DNA of 24,452 nucleotides from Fidelibacterota bacterium UBA1134 (GTDB lineage: Bacteria; Fidelibacterota; Marinisomatia; Marinisomatales; S15-B10): contig DCAL01000057.1 of assembly GCA_002311975.1 (NCBI GenBank), positions 809 to 25,260 on the forward strand, read 5' to 3'. The notes under the pieces were generated by a model. It saw only the letters and a program-made list of their open reading frames with translations, searched no databases and was not told the DNA's origin. Shown in pieces: positions 1 to 8,170 of this stretch. Made by a program: the position numbers and the translations under genes. Position 1 is the first letter of the stretch, and each line of letters starts with the position of its first letter.

Positions 1-435
1 AATATTCAGGGTGATGAGCCGTTCATCGATCCGAATCTGATTGATGAGGCACTGGCACCTTTTCTGGGTGATGCTCCCCCTTGCATGAGCACGGTTGCCA
101 GCACAGAATTGTCCGACGAGGACTGGACTAATCCCCATGTGGTGAAGGTGAAAATCTCCGAAGCAGGGGTTGCAGAGGACTTCTTCCGCCAAGCGCACGG
201 AACAGACAGGGAACGCTGTTACAAACATCTTGGTCTCTATGCTTACGATAGGGATACGCTAATCAGGTTGGCACAAATGGAGCCTTCCCCGCGGGAGACA
301 GAAAGGAGTCTGGAACAGATGAGAGCTTTGGACAACGGCATTTCCATCAGTGTGGTTCTCACGGACTACAACTCCATCAGCATAGATACACCCGAAGATT
401 TGGCACGAATAGAAGGGGCGATGATCGTTGGCTAA
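1..435 (+). CDS. kdsB: 3-deoxy-manno-octulosonate cytidylyltransferase (CMP-Kdo synthetase), 3' part
   Basis: This is the C-terminal 144 codons of KdsB, which activates Kdo with CTP to CMP-Kdo for lipid A inner-core assembly. The frame is open from base 1, so the start lies outside the window. It opens with NIQGDEPFI, the family's conserved QGDEP motif. It continues with CYKHLGLYAYDRDTL, the PSPRE...LEQMRAL segment and IDTPEDLARIE near the end, all in the usual KdsB order. An internal ATG at 85 is not the start, because the conserved QGDEP motif lies upstream of it. The stop codon overlaps the TTG start of pyrG by 8 bases, implying translational coupling. Identification is firm; only the N-terminal CTP-binding part cannot be seen. 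Confidence 0.95.
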   Translation, partial: NIQGDEPFIDPNLIDEALAPFLGDAPPCMSTVASTELSDEDWTNPHVVKVKISEAGVAEDFFRQAHGTDRERCYKHLGLYAYDRDTLIRLAQMEPSPRETERSLEQMRALDNGISISVVLTDYNSISIDTPEDLARIEGAMIVG

Positions 436-2050
436 ACGTGAGACGAAATTCATTTTCGTCCTGGGCGGCGTCATGTCCGGCCTTGGGAAAGGGATCGCCT
501 CGGCATCTATCGGTTATCTCTTAAAGAAGCGCGGACTGGCGGTCACCATCCTGAAACTTGACCCATACCTGAATGTCGATCCCGGCACCATGAATCCCTA
601 TCAGCATGGCGAGGTGTTCGTGCTGGATGACGGTTCGGAGACGGACCTTGACCTCGGTCATTACGAACGGTTCATCGACGTAAATATGAGTAAGGCAAAT
701 AACGCTACTGCCGGTCAAGTCTATCAGGCTGTCCTTGACAAGGAGCGCCGCGGTGACTATCTGGGGCAGACGATTCAAGTCATCCCTCACATAACCGATG
801 AACTGAAGCGCAGGATTGTTGAAACAAACAAGCCGAGGCGCTTCGATGTTGTGATTTCGGAAGTTGGGGGGACAGTGGGAGACATCGAGAGTCAGCCGTT
901 CCTGGAGACGATCCGTCAGATTAGACATGAAGTGGGCCGCGAAAACTGCTTCATCGCCCTGCTGACACTGCTGCCTTACGTGGATGCCAGTGAGGAGCTG
1001 AAAACAAAACCGACCCAGCACAGTGTCATGAAGCTTCGCGAGATCGGTCTGGAGCCCAACTTGATTCTTTGCCGGACCTCCCGCCACATCCCAAAATCTG
1101 CGAAAGAGAAAATCTCTCTCTTTTGCAATGTACCGTCCAGTCACGTGATTGAAGCGCGGGAAGTCAAGAGTATTTATGAAGTACCTCTGGTTTTCCATCA
1201 GCAGGGTGTGGGCGATATCATAGCTGATCAATTCCAGATGGATGGAGTGCATCCCGAGATTGAGGAGCTTGAGGGGTTCATTCATCGTTTCAAGAATCCT
1301 AACCATAAAGTGACCATTGCCCTCTGCGGCAAGTACACGGAGCTGCCTGATGCCTACAAGAGTGTTCTGGAGGCTTTTGTACACGCCGGCGTCGAAAATG
1401 ATGCAAGAGTAAAGATCCAGTGGATCAATTCAGAGGAGTTGAAGACAGACGATGTTCTTGAAGAGCAACTGGGAGGAGTTGACGGAATCCTAGTGCTGCC
1501 GGGATTTGGCAACAGGGGAACGGAAGGGAAGATATCGGCGGCGAAATATGCTCGTGAAAAGAAAGTGCCCTATCTCGGTATATGCCTCGGTCTTCAGACT
1601 GCCGTCGTAGATTTTGCCAGAAATGTCTGTGGTCTTGAAAAAGCCAGCAGCACGGAGTTCAACAAGAGGACGCCTCATCCCGTGATTGATCTGATGGATG
1701 CTCAGAGGAAGGTGAAACGCAAGGGTGCCACAATGCGTTTGGGTGCGTACAACTGTGAGCTGCAGCCGAGGACAAAGACGTACAAAGCATACAGAAAAAA
1801 GCGAATATCGGAGCGGCACAGACACAGGTACGAGGTGAACAACAGATACCGCAAGACGCTGCAGAAGCACGGACTACTCTTCAGCGGCATCAATCCCGAA
1901 CTAAACCTCGTTGAAATAATCGAACTTCCTGATCATCCGTGGTTCGTGGCCAGTCAATTCCATCCTGAGCTTAAAAGCCGGGTCAACCGGGCTCATCCTC
2001 TGTTCCGCGACTTCGTGAAAGCGGCAATTAAAGGCCAGAATTCGCCATGA
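428..2050 (+). CDS. pyrG: CTP synthase (glutamine hydrolysing)
   Basis: This cytosolic enzyme aminates UTP to CTP using ATP and glutamine. The 540-residue length is normal for the family. The N-terminal synthetase domain (about 1-275) starts with FIFVLGGVMSGLGKGI, the family P-loop region, and carries LDPYLNVDPGTMNP and EVGGTVGDIESQPF. The C-terminal class I glutamine amidotransferase domain (about 295-540) has the nucleophile Cys386 in YLGICLGLQ and the His512/Glu514 pair in SQFHPELKSR. ISERHRHRYEVNN is also characteristic. The start is TTG at 428; no ATG precedes the conserved N-terminus in frame. It overlaps kdsB by 8 bases and kdsA by 4 (ATGA). Its position inside a Kdo operon makes sense because KdsB consumes CTP. 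Confidence 0.97.
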   Translation: MAKRETKFIFVLGGVMSGLGKGIASASIGYLLKKRGLAVTILKLDPYLNVDPGTMNPYQHGEVFVLDDGSETDLDLGHYERFIDVNMSKANNATAGQVYQAVLDKERRGDYLGQTIQVIPHITDELKRRIVETNKPRRFDVVISEVGGTVGDIESQPFLETIRQIRHEVGRENCFIALLTLLPYVDASEELKTKPTQHSVMKLREIGLEPNLILCRTSRHIPKSAKEKISLFCNVPSSHVIEAREVKSIYEVPLVFHQQGVGDIIADQFQMDGVHPEIEELEGFIHRFKNPNHKVTIALCGKYTELPDAYKSVLEAFVHAGVENDARVKIQWINSEELKTDDVLEEQLGGVDGILVLPGFGNRGTEGKISAAKYAREKKVPYLGICLGLQTAVVDFARNVCGLEKASSTEFNKRTPHPVIDLMDAQRKVKRKGATMRLGAYNCELQPRTKTYKAYRKKRISERHRHRYEVNNRYRKTLQKHGLLFSGINPELNLVEIIELPDHPWFVASQFHPELKSRVNRAHPLFRDFVKAAIKGQNSP

Positions 2051-2871
2051 CTGTTACAGTAGCTAATATAGAATTCGGCGGCGATGGGCTGCCCATTATT
2101 GCCGGTCCTTGCGTGATTGAGTCGAGAGATCACGCCTTGAGCATGGCGGCGTCACTCAAATTGATCACCGCCGATCTGGGTATGTCTTTCATCTACAAGT
2201 CATCATTTGATAAGGCGAACCGGACCTCTATCAAATCTTACCGTGGGCCAGGTCTTGCAGACGGATTGAAGATTCTGGCGGATGTGAAGAGTGAGGTCGG
2301 CATTCCAGTGCTGACAGATATACACAGTCCGGAACAGGCGGCAGCCGTGGCCGAAGTTGCGGATGTGATTCAAATTCCGGCTTTTTTATGCCGGCAGACC
2401 GACCTGCTCGTTGCGGCAGGGAAAACGGGCAAGTGCGTCAATGTAAAGAAGGGTCAATTTATCGCCCCGGGAGATGTGGTCAATATTGTGAAAAAAATTG
2501 AAGCCACCGGCAACAGGAATATCCTCATTACGGAACGGGGTGCCTCATTCGGCTACAACAACCTTGTGGCGGATATGCGTGCCATCCCCATCCTGAAGGC
2601 GAACGGCTATCCCGTGGTGTTTGATGCGACGCACAGTGCCCAGAAACCGAACGCCCTCAACGGACAAACGGGAGGCGACCGGGAAATAATTCCTGTTCTC
2701 GCAAGGGCTGCCGTAGCGGCCGGATGCGATGCGATCTTCATGGAGATCCACGATGATGTTGATAACGCTAGAAGCGATGCCGCGACACAGTGGCCTCTTC
2801 GACGGGCTGAAAAGCTGCTGCGGGAGTTGAGGGAAATCCGTAAAGTTATCTTGAAAGGCAGTCTTGCATGA
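2047..2871 (+). CDS. kdsA: 3-deoxy-8-phosphooctulonate (Kdo-8-P) synthase, metal-dependent type
   Basis: KdsA condenses phosphoenolpyruvate with arabinose-5-phosphate to Kdo-8-phosphate. The 274 residues show the TIM-barrel family motifs IAGPCVIES (18-26), YKSSFDKANRTS (50-61), RGPGL (66-70), PVLTDIHS and DATHSAQKP. Cys22 in AGPC sits where metal-dependent enzymes such as that of Aquifex have their metal-binding cysteine; E. coli has Asn there. His196, Glu233 and Asp244 match the other three metal ligands, so this is probably the metal-requiring class. The ATG overlaps the pyrG stop (ATGA), and its own stop overlaps the kdsC start in the same way, so the genes are co-transcribed and probably translationally coupled. 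Confidence 0.97.
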   Translation: MTVTVANIEFGGDGLPIIAGPCVIESRDHALSMAASLKLITADLGMSFIYKSSFDKANRTSIKSYRGPGLADGLKILADVKSEVGIPVLTDIHSPEQAAAVAEVADVIQIPAFLCRQTDLLVAAGKTGKCVNVKKGQFIAPGDVVNIVKKIEATGNRNILITERGASFGYNNLVADMRAIPILKANGYPVVFDATHSAQKPNALNGQTGGDREIIPVLARAAVAAGCDAIFMEIHDDVDNARSDAATQWPLRRAEKLLRELREIRKVILKGSLA

Positions 2872-3437
2872 ACGGTGAGCTGGAGAGGGTAATAAGAGAA
2901 ATCAGAGTCGTCCTTACCGATGTTGATGGTGTACTGACGGACGGCACAATCTATAAGGGCAATGACGATTTGGAATTCAAACGATTCAGTGTTCTTGACG
3001 GGGCAGCTGTCGCCATGGCCCGAGTGGCTGAGATGAAAGTGATTATAGTCTCCGGCAGATATTCACCGGCTACAGAGTCTCGCGCCAAAGAGTTGGGGCT
3101 GGAGAACGACTGCTATCAGGGTGAGTTGAACAAAATGAACGTCTATCTGGATCTGAAGGAGAAATATGGTTTCGCTGATGAGGAGGCAGCCTTTATCGGA
3201 GATGATCTCATTGATCTGTCGGTAATGGAGACTGTGGCACTGCCGATTGCAGTAGCCAATGCCCATTCACTGGTGAAAGAGACAGCCAAACTGACGACTG
3301 TCGCCAGCGGCGGTGAGGGTGCTTTCAGGGAAGCGGTGGAACTCATTTTGAAGAGTCAGGGAATTTATGAGGCGACGCTGGAGAGTCTCCGCAAGAGCGT
3401 CTTGACAGAGGAAGAAGTCGGGAATGGCGAAGAGTAA
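2868..3437 (+). CDS. kdsC: 3-deoxy-manno-octulosonate-8-phosphatase (HAD superfamily)
   Basis: KdsC removes phosphate from Kdo-8-phosphate, giving free Kdo for KdsB. The 189-residue protein is the size of the capless HAD phosphatases of this family. HAD motif I is LTDVDGVLTDG (16-26), with nucleophile Asp18 and acid/base Asp20. Motif II lies in IIVSGR, and motif IV in AAFIGDDLIDLSVM, the usual GDDxxD arrangement. It starts with ATG inside the ATGA overlap with kdsA, and its 3' end overlaps kdsD by 14 bases. The tail beyond about residue 165 (EATLESLRK...) is charged and somewhat longer than in E. coli. Placement between kdsA and kdsD supports the specific function over generic HAD activity. 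Confidence 0.94.
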   Translation: MNGELERVIREIRVVLTDVDGVLTDGTIYKGNDDLEFKRFSVLDGAAVAMARVAEMKVIIVSGRYSPATESRAKELGLENDCYQGELNKMNVYLDLKEKYGFADEEAAFIGDDLIDLSVMETVALPIAVANAHSLVKETAKLTTVASGGEGAFREAVELILKSQGIYEATLESLRKSVLTEEEVGNGEE

Positions 3438-4407
3438 GAACATTCGGATAGGCCGGGAAGTTCTCCGAATCGAAGCAGAGGCTGTCTCTAATCTGCGGCG
3501 TAAGATTGGTGATAGTTTCGACACCGCTGTTGAACTCATTTTCGAGTGCAGCGGACGCGTAGTGGTAACAGGTATGGGAAAATCGGGGCTTATATCGCAA
3601 AAGATTGCATCGACACTGGCCAGTACTGGAACGCCGGCGCAATTCGTTCATCCCAGTGAGGCGGTCCATGGAGATCTTGGGATGGTTACCGGAAACGATG
3701 TGGTACTCGCCATCTCCAACAGCGGTGAGACACACGAAATAATCCAGCTGATGCCGGCTTTTCAAAGACTTGGAGTAAAGGTTATCGCTTTTGTGGGACG
3801 AGTAGACGGGAAGGTTGCAGCCATGTCGGACGCGGTGATTGATGTCAGTGTCGAGAGGGAAGCGTGCACCTTGGACTTGGCGCCCACCGCGAGTACAACC
3901 GCTACCCTCGCACTGGGAGATGCGCTGGCGATTGCCCTGTTGGAGAAGCGGGGCTTCCAGCGGGAAGATTTTGCCCTCCTCCATCCTGCCGGTACGCTTG
4001 GGAAAAAACTTCTTCTTACCGCTAGAGAGATTATGCACGAAGGCGATGAGTTGCCCATCGTGGATGCTGATATGGATGTTAAATCGACCCTTCTGACCAT
4101 AAGCGAAAAACGACTGGGAATAGGAGTTGTTGTGGGCGATGACGGCAAGATGAAAGGGATCATTACGGATGGGGATCTGCGCCGGATATTTGAGAAAGAT
4201 GAAGACATTTTGGAGAAGACGGCTGAAGCTCTCATTATGACAAGAAAGCCCAGGTGGATAGCCGAAGATACACTTGCCATCAACGCGCTGGAAATTATGG
4301 AGAAGCATTCTATTACGAGTCTCTTTGTTTACAATGGTAAGAAGACCGATGACGTCCCCGACGGGATACTGCATATTCACGATATTCTTAAGTCAGGCGT
4401 GATGTGA
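3424..4407 (+). CDS. kdsD: arabinose-5-phosphate isomerase (KpsF/GutQ family)
   Basis: KdsD converts ribulose-5-phosphate to arabinose-5-phosphate, the first committed precursor of Kdo. The 327-residue length and domain order are those of KdsD/KpsF. An N-terminal SIS sugar-isomerase domain (about 30-175) carries TGMGKSGLISQKIAST, HPSEAVHGDLGM, ISNSGET and, after it, HPAGTLGKKLL. A tandem CBS pair follows (about 203-327), with GIITDGDLRR in the first half. The ATG lies inside kdsC (14-base overlap) and the 3' end overlaps the lptC-like start (ATGTGATG), so it belongs to the same operon. With kdsA, kdsB and kdsC it completes the CMP-Kdo pathway within 4.4 kb. Confidence 0.96.
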   Translation: MAKSKNIRIGREVLRIEAEAVSNLRRKIGDSFDTAVELIFECSGRVVVTGMGKSGLISQKIASTLASTGTPAQFVHPSEAVHGDLGMVTGNDVVLAISNSGETHEIIQLMPAFQRLGVKVIAFVGRVDGKVAAMSDAVIDVSVEREACTLDLAPTASTTATLALGDALAIALLEKRGFQREDFALLHPAGTLGKKLLLTAREIMHEGDELPIVDADMDVKSTLLTISEKRLGIGVVVGDDGKMKGIITDGDLRRIFEKDEDILEKTAEALIMTRKPRWIAEDTLAINALEIMEKHSITSLFVYNGKKTDDVPDGILHIHDILKSGVM

Positions 4408-4925
4408 TGATCCGTTGCGGGTGGATAGCTGTCGCATTGATGATTGGCTGTGGCACTAGGGAAGATTCGGGCCCTATCCTTACCAGGGAGGATTTCCCGG
4501 ATCAGGAGAGTTGGAAATCGACCATCATTCTGACGAGGGAAGGCAAAAAAAGGGCTGTGATCAGGGCGGGCCATCTGGCAAAGTACAACGAGGTGAAGGA
4601 GGTTGTTCTGGACAGAAAAGTGGATGCCGATTTTTATTCCGCTGAAGAAGAACATATGTCAAATATGAAATCAGAAAAAGCCCTTGTTTACGAGGCAAAT
4701 GACAATCTCCTGGCAATCGGAAATGTGGTCGTAGTCTCCGATATCGGAATGACGCTTTTCACCGATTCTCTCTTTTGGGACAACAAGGCTGAGAGGATTT
4801 CCACCGATGATTCAGTCATGATTACAACTGAAATGAATGATACGCTTTATGGCGTAGGATTCGAATCAAATGTCGATCTGACTCATTGGAAAATCCTCAA
4901 ACCGTGGGGTGTCACCAGCAGGTAG
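4404..4925 (+). CDS. lptC: LptC/OstA-like lipopolysaccharide export lipoprotein
   Basis: This is probably the periplasmic LPS-transport component that receives LPS from the inner-membrane LptBFG complex. The 173-residue protein opens with a short hydrophobic segment and a lipobox-like LMIGC with Cys16, so it may be lipid-anchored, unlike E. coli LptC, which has a membrane helix. The rest is beta-rich, with the repeated pattern typical of OstA/LptC folds: AGHLAKYNEVKEVVLDRKV, MKSEKALVYEANDNLLAIGNV and LFTDSLFWDNKAERISTDD. The last two resemble the family's 'G-V-V, T-x-L-W/F-D, I-x-T-D' signature. It sits 3 bases before lptB and after kdsD, the same place as E. coli lptC, which supports the call. 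No lptA follows. The lipobox fits the consensus imperfectly (Met at -3). Confidence 0.82.
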   Translation: MMIRCGWIAVALMIGCGTREDSGPILTREDFPDQESWKSTIILTREGKKRAVIRAGHLAKYNEVKEVVLDRKVDADFYSAEEEHMSNMKSEKALVYEANDNLLAIGNVVVVSDIGMTLFTDSLFWDNKAERISTDDSVMITTEMNDTLYGVGFESNVDLTHWKILKPWGVTSR

Positions 4926-4928
4926 AAG

Positions 4929-5672
4929 ATGAGTAATCAAACTAACGGCAAGTTTCTCAGGGCGATAGATTTGAAGAAGGATTACGGTCAGCGGACGGTC
5001 GTTCGTGGCGTGGAGCTTGAGCTGAATTCGGGAGAAATTGTGGGACTTCTGGGACCCAACGGGGCTGGAAAAACGACCACTTTCTATATGATCACCGGGA
5101 TGATCCGTCCCACCGCCGGCGCTGTCTATCTCGGAGATGAGGAAATCACCCAGCTTCCCATGTACAAGCGCGCGAGAAAAGGAATCGGCTACCTCGCGCA
5201 GGAACCTTCAATTTTTACGAAACTGACGGTGGAAGACAACATCAGACTTGTTCTGGAAATGACAGAACTCTCTCATGAGGAACAGGAAGAGAAGCTGGAG
5301 ACTCTGTTAGATGATCTGTCTATCGCCGCAGTCAGGAAAAACAAGGGGATGCACCTGTCTGGAGGAGAGAGAAGGCGGACAGAGATCAGCAGGGCTCTTG
5401 TAACGGATCCGGATTTCATTCTTCTTGATGAACCGTTCTCGGGAATTGATCCCATTGCCGTCGAGGACATCCAAGGTATCATCAAATCACTGAGAGACAA
5501 AGACATCGGCATCCTCATCACAGACCATAACGTGAGGGAAACGCTCTCTATCACCGATCGTGCATACCTGCTGTATGATGGTCAGATCCTGAAGTCGGGC
5601 ACATCCGAATTTCTGGCAGATGATGAGGAGACGAGGAAACTGTACCTCGGTTCAAGATTCCGACTGAACTAA
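4929..5672 (+). CDS. lptB: LPS export ABC transporter ATP-binding protein
   Basis: LptB is the ATPase that, with LptF and LptG, pulls LPS out of the inner membrane and pushes it across the periplasmic bridge. The 247 residues contain Walker A GPNGAGKTTT (42-51), Q-loop Gln91, signature LSGGERRRTEISRAL (143-157), Walker B FILLDEPFSGIDP (163-175) and H-loop His200 in ITDHNVRETL. The RRRTEISRAL and DHNVRETL segments are typical of LptB rather than of general ABC proteins. It lies 3 bases after the lptC-like gene. No permease gene (lptF/lptG) is present in this window. The next gene, rpoN, is 153 bases downstream; that spacer is AT-rich and shows no convincing terminator. Confidence 0.96.
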   Translation: MSNQTNGKFLRAIDLKKDYGQRTVVRGVELELNSGEIVGLLGPNGAGKTTTFYMITGMIRPTAGAVYLGDEEITQLPMYKRARKGIGYLAQEPSIFTKLTVEDNIRLVLEMTELSHEEQEEKLETLLDDLSIAAVRKNKGMHLSGGERRRTEISRALVTDPDFILLDEPFSGIDPIAVEDIQGIIKSLRDKDIGILITDHNVRETLSITDRAYLLYDGQILKSGTSEFLADDEETRKLYLGSRFRLN

Positions 5673-5825
5673 CCTGAATTATTCATGAGCGTCGCTTCCC
5701 ACAAAATGTATTACACCCATAAACATTTGTTTTTCATTTCAATACAACTTGTTTTCTTGAAAGATCTTCCATGTTTCGACGATCATTAGGTCACCACATA
5801 AAAGCTGATGAACTAATCAGGCTAA

Positions 5826-7190
5826 ATGGTTGAACTCAAACAGACATTAGAACAGCGGCAGAAACTGACTCCACAGCAGATTCTTCAGACTGTTCTTCTG
5901 CAGTTGAATACGCTGGATCTCGAGAGTCGGATTGCCGAAGAGCTTGAAGAGAACCCTGTTCTTGAACTCCCTGAGGCTGAACCGGCCGAACAGGAATCTG
6001 AATCGCGCAATGAAAATGGAGAAGAACTTACCTGGGACGAATATCTGAACAGTCCCGAAGATTTCCGTATCAGGACAAAATATGACAAAAGTCAGGAACG
6101 GCGAGAGATGCCGCTTGAGGACAAGCCCGACCTCATCGAACAACTTCTTGATCAAATCCGGCTTCTCGAAATCAGTGAGGAAGAAAAGAAAATCGCTGAG
6201 GAGATAGCCTGGAATATCGATGAGAGAGGATATCTTGCAACTGACATCAGCATCATTGCTGATAGAACTGGCGCCCCGGAGGAGAAGGTAGAACAGATAC
6301 TGCAGATTGTACAGCGGCTTGACCCTCCCGGAATCGGATGTCGGGATTTGATGGAGTGTCTGAAGGTTCAGCTGGAAATTGCCGGCAATAACGACTTGGC
6401 ATTGCGCATAATAACTGATTATTTTATGGATTTTGCGAACAGGCGATTTGAGAAACTACAGGGTGAAATGCACTGTTCTAAGGAAGAACTTTATGAAGCC
6501 ATGGAGATTATCTCGGGTCTGAATCCGAAGCCCGGTGAAGGTTCACCAACATCGGCGGCAGATTTAATTGTTCCTGACATCGTCGTGGAAGAAATCGATG
6601 GTGAAATCGTTGTGGATGTCAACGATGGAAATCTCCCCGAGTTGCAGCTTTCGCCCGTCTATATGAGGATGCTGGAGAGCGGAAACAGCGAAGATGCCGA
6701 GGTCAGGAAGTTTGTCAGACAAAAAGCAGAAGCGGCGCGATGGTTTCTGCAGGCTGTGCAGCAGCGTCAGGTGACCATGATGAAGGTGATGAAGGCGATA
6801 ATAGGAAGACAGAGCGATTTCTTCAATGGAGATCCTTCAGTTTTAAAGCCCTTGATACTTAAAGATGTTGCCGATGATATCGGGATGGACATTTCCACCA
6901 TAAGCAGGGTAACCCGCGGCAAGTATGTAGAAACGCCCTACGGAATCTATGAATTAAAACACTTTTTTTCTGAAGGCTTGACAATGGATAGCGGGGAAGA
7001 AGTATCGACGAAGATCGTAAAGAAACAGTTAAAGCGAGTCATAGAGGGAGAAGAGAGACGAAAACCATTCTCTGATGACAAGCTCGCAGAACTGATGAAG
7101 GCAAAAGGATTCCCGGTTGCTCGCCGTACGGTGGCCAAATATCGGGAGCAGATGAAAATTCCTGTGGCGAGATTAAGGCGGGAGTTCTAA
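5826..7190 (+). CDS. rpoN: RNA polymerase sigma-54 factor
   Basis: RpoN directs RNA polymerase to -24/-12 promoters that need AAA+ activators. The 454-residue protein has all three parts. Region I is a Gln/Leu-rich N-terminus (LKQTLEQRQKLTPQQILQ, followed by ENPVLEL) that contacts activators. Region II is acidic (about 50-85). Region III, DNA- and core-binding, has DPPGIGCRDLMECL, the helix-turn-helix around DDIGMDISTISRVTRGKYV, and the C-terminal RpoN box ARRTVAKYR (432-440). The ATG at 5826 begins the conserved Region I directly. There is no strong Shine-Dalgarno; a small CTGAT/ATCAG stem lies just upstream. lptB followed by rpoN is also the enterobacterial order. The 153-base gap may hold its own promoter, but I could not fix one. 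Confidence 0.97.
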   Translation: MVELKQTLEQRQKLTPQQILQTVLLQLNTLDLESRIAEELEENPVLELPEAEPAEQESESRNENGEELTWDEYLNSPEDFRIRTKYDKSQERREMPLEDKPDLIEQLLDQIRLLEISEEEKKIAEEIAWNIDERGYLATDISIIADRTGAPEEKVEQILQIVQRLDPPGIGCRDLMECLKVQLEIAGNNDLALRIITDYFMDFANRRFEKLQGEMHCSKEELYEAMEIISGLNPKPGEGSPTSAADLIVPDIVVEEIDGEIVVDVNDGNLPELQLSPVYMRMLESGNSEDAEVRKFVRQKAEAARWFLQAVQQRQVTMMKVMKAIIGRQSDFFNGDPSVLKPLILKDVADDIGMDISTISRVTRGKYVETPYGIYELKHFFSEGLTMDSGEEVSTKIVKKQLKRVIEGEERRKPFSDDKLAELMKAKGFPVARRTVAKYREQMKIPVARLRREF

Positions 7191-7222
7191 ACTGTACTTA
7201 ACCTAAATAGAGGAGATAAATA

Positions 7223-8170
7223 ATGGCAAAAGTGATGGTAGGAGATAGAGAAATCAATATTCCCCAATTCAATATTGGTGGCTTAGCCATCGTTGTTGTA
7301 GTCGCGGTTGTCTGGATGGTACTGACGGCATTCTACGTCGTCGAACCAGATGAAGAAGGGGTAGTACGGCGTTTCGGTAAATGGGTGCGAACGGAAGAAA
7401 GCGGTCTGCATCTGAAGTGGCCTTTTCCCATCGAACAAGTGGATCTGCCGAAAGTGACGCAAGTGAAAGAGATTTCGGTGGGCCGTGTGTTGAGAGAGGC
7501 CAAGATGCTGACCGGCGACGAGAACATATTGCTGGTGGAAGTGAAGGTTCAGTACAAGATCAAAGATGCCGCGGCGTACCTCTTCAATGTGAGGGATGTG
7601 GAGGAGACAATTCATGATGCCACCGAGTCAGCTCTTCGGCAAGTGGTCGGCAGTCGCCCCATCGATGATCCTCTCACGGAGAAGAAAGCTGAGGTTATGG
7701 ACGAAATCCAAACTCTACTGCAGAATATGCTCGACGGCTACAAAACAGGCATCAATATCCTGCAGGTTCAGTTGCAAGATGTGAGTCCCCCTAAGGAAGT
7801 TGACCATGCGTTCAAGGATGTTCAGAGTGCAAAGGAGGACAAGGAGAAGCGCATCAATCAAGCCCTCGGCTATCGGAGTGACGTGATCCCGAAGGCGCGA
7901 GGCGGAGCAGTAAAGCTGATCCGGGAAGCGGAAGGCTACAGAGAGGAGCGCATCAACAGAGCTGAGGGTGATGCTGAGAAGTTCCTTTCCGTTCTCAGGG
8001 AGTACAAGAAGGCGAAAAATGTTACGGAAACGCGCCTTTATCTGGAGACGATGGAAGATGTGCTTCCCAGGGTTGAGAAGTTTATCGTGGATGAAAAGAC
8101 CGGAAACCTGCTGAACATTCTGCCTTTGGGAAACTTGGAAGGCGCAATAAGAAAAGGAGGTAAGAAATGA
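7223..8170 (+). CDS. hflK: FtsH protease modulator HflK (SPFH family)
   Basis: HflK forms the periplasm-facing HflKC cage around the FtsH protease and modulates membrane-protein turnover. The 315-residue protein has one N-terminal membrane helix (about 19-40), then the SPFH/band-7 domain beginning YVVEPDEEGVVRRFGKWV and containing GLHLKWPFPIEQVDLPKV. A charged helical C-terminal part follows (AEGYREERINRAEGDAEKF). It is shorter than E. coli HflK (about 420 residues) because it lacks the long Gly/Pro-rich N-terminal extension. It is preceded by a clear Shine-Dalgarno AGGAG at 7211-7215 and lies 32 bases after rpoN. It overlaps hflC by ATGA. The pairing with hflC makes HflK rather than a generic stomatin the best name. 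Confidence 0.93.
   Translation: MAKVMVGDREINIPQFNIGGLAIVVVVAVVWMVLTAFYVVEPDEEGVVRRFGKWVRTEESGLHLKWPFPIEQVDLPKVTQVKEISVGRVLREAKMLTGDENILLVEVKVQYKIKDAAAYLFNVRDVEETIHDATESALRQVVGSRPIDDPLTEKKAEVMDEIQTLLQNMLDGYKTGINILQVQLQDVSPPKEVDHAFKDVQSAKEDKEKRINQALGYRSDVIPKARGGAVKLIREAEGYREERINRAEGDAEKFLSVLREYKKAKNVTETRLYLETMEDVLPRVEKFIVDEKTGNLLNILPLGNLEGAIRKGGKK

Noticed and set aside
521..1384. 287-codon minus-strand open frame inside pyrG
   Set aside because: It is fully antisense to a well-conserved enzyme and its product has no recognisable motif; long shadow frames are common opposite such genes.
3343..4380. 345-codon minus-strand open frame opposite kdsD
   Set aside because: It is antisense to the SIS/CBS-encoding gene, lacks protein-like composition and has no family signature.
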